Shown here: one piece after another, positions 58,868-64,000 of the stretch
Layout: the number at the start of each line of letters is the position of its first letter
Position numbering within the stretch: position 1 is the first letter of the stretch
Assembly: GCF_028554725.1 (NCBI RefSeq)
Contig: NC_071670.1
Location: 59,143,501-59,207,500 of the forward strand
Direction: 5' to 3'
Length of the DNA stretch: 64,000 bases
Origin: Zeugodacus cucurbitae
Lineage: Eukaryota; Arthropoda; Insecta; Diptera; Tephritidae
Notes under the pieces: model-generated
What the model saw: the letters and a program-made list of their open reading frames with translations, nothing else
Database searches by the model: none
What the model was told of the DNA's origin: nothing
Position numbers and translations under genes: made by a program

Positions 58868-59684
58868 AATCATGTGTAAAAAAGTCTCAAAAATTCAAAA
58901 CCAAAAATCTTAAAAAATTAACAAAAAATTTAAATAACACATTTGTGTATATATGTATATGTGTGTAAAAAAATTATATTAAATTAAGCTAAATATATGA
59001 AAATTATAAGACTTGGTATATATAATACATATATATGTATATACGTTTTGCGTAATAAATGATACCAGTGCGGGGAAATTGCATATCTTTCATTTTGAGC
59101 CATTAATCTACATTTAATTTTTATTTAAAAAATATATTTTTTTTTTTTCAAAAACAAATATAGAAATTCTAAAGAAAAAACTGTTAGCTATGCTGTTTAC
59201 TTAAGCAAAGCTGTAGATTTTTTAAGTATATATTTATTTTAAATAATATTTAGTGGCAACTTTGTTATTGTTGACACAAAAAGCTCTCCAGCTTTAAGCT
59301 TTTATTTCCAGTCCTAAAGTTCAAATAAAAATTTTATTTGTCTTATTTGAGTGGTAATAACGAAACAGTGATCACCTACGTGGGACATATATATTTCAAG
59401 TTATTACAAGGTATACAGTTTGGTGTAATGTTCTCATATGCTGAACAGCTCATGATACCAAGATCTTTTTTTGCTACGATATAAGTAAAACGAGTTCTTT
59501 AATGCCATAAAAAGTACAGACTTAACAGAATATTTTTGATTAATTAAATTTATGTTTAAAATGTATATATTTATTCTTGTAAATATGAATATTCTTAATA
59601 ATTAATAAAAAATTAAAGTCAATGGATCTGTAATTTTGATTAAAAGCTCATTAAATAAGCTTGCTATGAGCTTAATTCGAATTA
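58868..59684. other. 3' flank of gene B, non-coding
   Basis: A/T-rich 3' UTR with AATAAA at 59054-59059, then intergenic sequence without features. Confidence 0.5.
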
Positions 59685-59857
59685 CAGTGGAACTTCTCTA
59701 ACTCGAATCATCATAATCCACAAAACAACTTCGAGTTAGAGAGACTTCCGAGTTACAGAAGGTAATTTGTATGAATTTTGACTTCTATTGCCAATTCAAT
59801 AGTTCGAATTATGGAGAACTTCGAGTTAGAGCAGTTCGAGTTATGGAGGTTCAACTG
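59685..59857. mobile_element. pogo/Tigger-like MITE, 173 bp
   Basis: The left end CAGTGGAACTTCTCTAACTC follows TA. The inverted right end is CAGTTGAACCTCCATAACTC, with 4 mismatches in the 23-bp repeat. The interior carries further CGAGTTA words in both orientations. The right-hand TA is altered to CA. CAGT...ACTG ends with a TA target are typical of the pogo/Tigger branch of Tc1/mariner. Confidence 0.65.
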
Positions 59858-61241
59858 CATATTCGAAAAATTTATGCCCAACACCGAAAAGCAGGGAAGT
59901 TTGAAAAGAGAAATAGTCAAAACTGCAGCGTGTAAAAAGCAAACTTTGAAAAACGATTTAGAAACACTCAAATTCATCCATGCTAGGAAAAAGGTTACCT
60001 AGAGGAAAAAGTATAAAATTATTGCTGCGTATTCCAACAGAGATTCGAATGTTATTTCTTGAATCTACTTCCCGGTAGATCAGGGATATTTTTTATTTTT
60101 TCTATGTACTTCTGATTTAGAGAGAGTAAAATGAAAATATTTGCTTTCTATTAGAGCAGAGGTTAACCAATATGGCACAAAAATATAAATATTAAAGCTC
60201 ATGTGGTCTTATACCAGTGAACTTTCAAACAAACATACATTTGAGACCATTTCGAAGACTTTAGAAATGCCATCAATTTGGTAACCCGAACAACTCTCCT
60301 TATTAATTTAGATATTATATTATATTGCTTTCTTTCATTGATAGAATTTTATCTTAAAAGTCCATGAATTTTTATCTAAAACATAAAAATTTTATCGTTT
60401 TTAAAGCTTTTTTGTGCCTCGGGTCTTCTGACTTCTACCAATGGGAAATTTGGAAGGAGAAGAGAGTCGCTCCCCTTCGCTAGTTCCCATAGCAATCTTA
60501 GGTTTATCGCGCTCCTGTTGACGCTAAGATAGCAGTAATGGTAAATATATAACCTCCTAGGACGTCCGAAACGTTTGAGCCATCTCCCCGACGCACCCGA
60601 TCCTCTCCGGCGTGTAAAAATGAAAGAATCGGTGTACAGATTTTGTCGCGCTGCCGGTAATCTTGGAGTGATGGTGGAATGCATCATATGTTAGTGCTAA
60701 CGAACACCAACATATATAAATGGAATGCATCCACCTAGTGCACCCGATTTGTTTGCCAGTGATCACCAAAGGTGCGTCATTGAGTTGCCAAAGTCCGTTC
60801 AGTTATCATCATTTTTGTCAAATCAGGGTCACTATTGAGCACTGAGTACCATTAATTGTTTTTTTTAATGAGAAATCGATCATCATCATCTTATAAATAT
60901 TTTAATTAAAAAAATTCAAAACCAAGCTTAGTCTAGTCGAGTACCTCATATACTTTAAAATTGCCTATATTTGAAAAAGAAAAATTTCTTCTATTAAATC
61001 AAGAAAATTGTATTTTAAATTTTTGTAAATTATTTTATTTATTTTCTATTCCTTAGCAACCGTAACAACCAGTCACACACTCAGTAGCGCCACATACTCT
61101 CTCTCCTCACACTTTTTCTCAACTAAACGCCAATTGGAAAACGAAAACAAACTTTCCAGTGAGCAAATGAGCGCAACAAACTCACACACACACACTCAAA
61201 GCCGCTATTACCACTTTCCCATCGTGTTACCACAATTTTGT
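59858..61241. other. intergenic region with a GC-rich unknown stretch
   Basis: The stretch 60400-60780 is GC-richer and open in two minus frames (ARQNLYTDSFIFTRRRGSG in one), with no recognised domain. It resembles decayed element sequence. The remainder is AT-rich. At 61060-61240 CA/TC-rich sequence may be the promoter and 5' UTR of the next gene, with a TCAGTA start-site-like word at 61079. Confidence 0.35.
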
Positions 61242-61616
61242 ATGCCGCCACCAACGAGTAGCTGCTTCCCATGGCGATCGGCGATCGGCGCTCGTAAGTT
61301 TAGTTGATTTTAGCTTTTCGTTGTGTTCACAAGTGTTTTCGGTGAGCAACACCGTTCGCATTGACATCGTGAGTCTGCGTGCGCGTTACAAATATACATA
61401 TTCACCTATGTACATATAAACAAACAAAAAATTAAATTAATCGATTTTTTGTTGTTACTATTTAACATAATTTTCGAAATTTCTGCATGCGTGTGTGATT
61501 AGTGCACGACGACGCGATCGCTACAAAACAGAACGTGAAGGCGCTGCCTTGGCTGTTTAGCATATTGGTGGTACTAGCTCTACAGCAGAAGGAGACAGCA
61601 GTCCAAAGGCGATTAT
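61242..61616 (+). CDS. candidate 5' end of a secreted or membrane-protein gene (partial)
   Basis: Two phase-compatible exons: 61242-61293 (ATG start, donor GCTC|GTAAGT, leaving phase 1) and 61503-61616 (acceptor GTGATTAG, donor TTAT|GTACGTG, leaving phase 1), with a 209-bp intron. The joined N-terminus starts MPPPTSSCFPWRSAIGAL. About 12 mostly polar residues later it contains ALPWLFSILVVLALQQ, a good signal peptide or signal anchor, then KETAVQRRL. Phase-1 exit right after a signal peptide is common in extracellular proteins. The second exon is closed upstream by an in-frame TGA, which the acceptor removes. An alternative ATG at 61271 leaves phase 2 and would not fit. No third exon was found in the window, so the gene probably continues to the right. 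I do not recognise it. Confidence 0.4.
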
Positions 61617-63090
61617 GTACGTGAAAACATAAAAAAATGTTGTTGTTATTGTTGTAATTGTATTTATATGTGTGTGCGCGTTTGTGTTTAATAGTTTATA
61701 CGTAGTGTGTTTACACAAGCAGCAATGTCTGTAATGTAATGAAAAAAAAAACAATAAAATCGCGCAAAAATAAATAATTATGCCTTAAAGTAGTCAAAAA
61801 GTAAAAACAACAAAATTGAAGCATTAAGCATTAACTGTTATGCACACTAGGAAAACAATAAGCGCGAAATATGTATGTAGAATAAAGCTCAAAGCATATA
61901 GCATTACGTACTTTTTTGATATTTGTTATTGTTGTTGTTGTGTTATTGCTGTTTATCGTGGATTTGTGGGGATTTTATTTGGTTGTTGGCGCTTTTTGCA
62001 GAGTGTTGTTCTTGTTTTTATTGTTGTTGTTGTTTTGATCGATGCTATTTTTGCACGTACATTGACACGTTGGGCTTTTATCGCTGTCAAGCGCATACAT
62101 ATAAACACACAAGGATACATACATACAAAGATATATACATATATGATTGGATGTATGTATGTATATAACCTTAAATACATTTATATATATTTATCCATGC
62201 CTTTAAGCACGCACGTTTGTGTCTGTATGTATGTATTTCTGTACATAACAAATTCTTTTGTTTGCCTTTCATCATGTGTGCTTTGTGGCGCTTGCCGTAC
62301 GTAGAAAGCGCCTACAATGCAGTGCAAAAAATACAAAAACAAAAAAATATTAAAAAAATAAAAGACAACAACAAATCATTTCAAAATGAACTTACAAGGC
62401 AGCAAGTGGCTATTAAAGTAAAAAAAGTCATTAAAATACCACAACGCTGCCAACGGCGAAATTTATGAGGCCGCTGGAATTTCAAGCTTCCTTGTGAGAA
62501 GAAAGAAGATATAAAATATATATATATTTTTTAATTTATAATAAAGCAAAATCTCACGTACTTGTTTACCTTATGTACCCTTCCGCAACAGCTAAACAAT
62601 GCTGCGCATGCGCAAATGTTGTTGTTTATCTCAAGACACAGCATCCCCTTTTACTCACATATACTTATACAGGTATTATTTATAATTTCTACTTGTTCTC
62701 TGCGTTGCCACATAATTAACATAATAATAAATAATAAAAATAAAACTAACAAAAACAACAAATTTAATTAACGCACAACGAAAGGGTAAAAGTGTAACAA
62801 GGTAAACAAAGTGGCTATAAAAAGCCAGTGCAACAACAAAATGCGCAACTCAATGAGCGAAATGAAGTACAAATACATATGTATATGCGCGCATAAACCT
62901 ACTAAGCGTTGGTAGTTAAAGAGTAAAATGAAGTTTGTAAGTAATTTGAGATATGAGACATGAGCCATGAGCCATAAGCATTGCAAACAGAACAACAACA
63001 ATTTCAAGATTTCAAGATCGGTGCACAAAGACAATGCAATTTAAATGACAACAAACACATTTTTGCAAGCAATCAACAAGCATGTTTGTA
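61617..63090. other. non-coding, probably an intron of the candidate gene
   Basis: Simple sequence dominates (GTT/TTG at 61925-62040, TATA and TATG runs at 62100-62240). The long plus frame at 61840-62304 is Cys/Tyr/Val-rich low-complexity sequence and not a gene. Confidence 0.45.
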
Positions 63091-63094
63091 AATA

Positions 63095-63403
63095 TTATAG
63101 GTTAAGTGCTGCCAGCGCAAGAAAAACGCGCTTCTTACTATAAAGAAAAATATGCAACAGTTCATCAACGGCAGCTAAAATTCCCAGTTCAAAAACTTTT
63201 TCCAATTCTTCAAACACCTCAAGTTTAGTTTTGCGCAAAAAACAGACAATATAAAGAAAATCAACCACCACTTTGGCGTACGCTCTGCAGTAAGCCAGCT
63301 TTGTGAGTTCAAGGGTGTTTCCGACGTTCTCAACATTCAACAGTTGTTCAACAACAATAAGACGAACCTGCGTGATCTTTCCTTCGCATCTAATTCCATA
63401 CAT
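63095..63403 (-). CDS. possible small protein of 102 residues, unknown
   Basis: An ATG at 63403 (context GAAATATG) opens a frame to a TAA stop. The product is Val/Leu/Glu-rich and helical (LEVFEELEKVFELGILAAVD, then ELLHIFLYSKKRVFLALAAL). Base composition is less AT-rich than in the neighbours. No family was recognised. The reverse strand is Ser-rich in one frame, so an antisense artefact is possible. A short upstream reading frame overlaps the start. Confidence 0.25.
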   Translation of the reverse strand: MYGIRCEGKITQVRLIVVEQLLNVENVGNTLELTKLAYCRAYAKVVVDFLYIVCFLRKTKLEVFEELEKVFELGILAAVDELLHIFLYSKKRVFLALAALNL

Positions 63404-64000
63404 ATTTCGCTCTCATTTCCTGCTCTACTTCGACTTTCTCATTTAGTTCCGTTTTAACTGTCAATAATTGGTTGTGGTGGACCAATTTTGAAGACCCAGC
63501 GAGAAATTGAGAATATTGAATGAATATTTTTCTGAGAGAACAAGAAATAAGTTTGGAAATTTCATGAATCGGTTGTTCATTTTATAGAACAAGCTTGTTC
63601 TCAAGTAATTATGAAAGCCTCCATTCGAATAATTTTTAATGTAATTATTATCTATTAATGTTCTCACAATTGTTAAAGAGGGAATAGTTCGTTTTCAGAT
63701 GTTTAGTGACTTCTATTAATTTCTCATTAAGAAAGAAATAGATAAAATAATTGAGAGAATAGAGAGAGTCATTGCTGTTAAACTGTCAAACTGTCGTAGT
63801 AATTGTCAACAAAGACTTAACTTTCGTTCATGACGTCAGGAACTACTGTATTTTCGGTCAAATCCACTCTAAAAAGAAGTAACGAAGAAGTAATCGATAT
63901 TTATAACTCAAACTAAGGTCAAGACTAAGAATAAAGAAAGTAATAACTGAATAATTTACAAGTTACCAAAATTACCAAAAAATTATCAAAATTTAACCGA
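63404..64000. other. non-coding right edge
   Basis: AT-rich with AGAGAGA and GAGAAC words. No feature supported. Confidence 0.45.

Noticed and set aside
61840..62304. 154-residue plus-strand open frame
   Set aside because: It is built from GTT, TAT and TATG simple repeats; Cys/Tyr/Val-rich with no recognisable fold.
1..64000. CRISPR arrays, tRNA and rRNA genes
   Set aside because: No regular spacer-repeat array and no recognisable tRNA or rRNA sequence; the tandem arrays present have no spacers.

Overview
The window looks like an intron-rich, AT-rich higher dipteran genome. A true fruit fly (Tephritidae) is the most likely source. The reasons are a recognisable furrowed (fw) gene with fly-type splice signals, a BEL/Pao element, mariner, Helitron and I-type LINE debris, and many CAA/CAG-type simple repeats. 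The species cannot be fixed from the sequence alone.

Left and middle (about 1-41.6 kb): this is dominated by one minus-strand gene, furrowed, which encodes a selectin-like cell-adhesion receptor. Its signal-peptide exon (41406-41568) and its first sushi/CCP exon (1088-1350) are both present and are joined by a phase-1 intron of about 40 kb. The rest of the gene lies beyond the left edge. The giant intron holds a full-length BEL/Pao retrotransposon (5069-11492) with two 361-bp LTRs that I read as identical, a GTACA target-site duplication and one open polyprotein. It also holds a truncated CR1/Jockey-group LINE (3.5-5.0 kb), several copies of the 3' end of a LINE with an RNase H domain, three TTAA-flanked piggyBac-like MITEs, a Helitron end, a 1.15-kb dispersed repeat and several local tandem repeats. 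The remaining intronic sequence is non-coding and may hold furrowed enhancers.

Right (41.6-64 kb): upstream of the furrowed start codon are two broken plus-strand LINE fragments (49.5-50.2 and 52.3-52.9 kb), a mariner transposase scrap (53.1-53.3 kb) and two pogo/Tigger-like MITE copies. Two plus-strand genes, here called A (54451-56135) and B (57356-58867), lie head to tail. They share four exons with the same intron phases (2, 1, 0) and an exon 3 of exactly 185 nt, so they are an old tandem duplication of a helical, coiled-coil-type protein I do not recognise. Near the right edge a candidate plus-strand gene begins (61242-61616), with two phase-compatible exons that encode a signal peptide or signal anchor.

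No tRNA, rRNA or CRISPR array was recognised. Exon boundaries come from reading GT/AG sites and phases by eye and have no transcript support.
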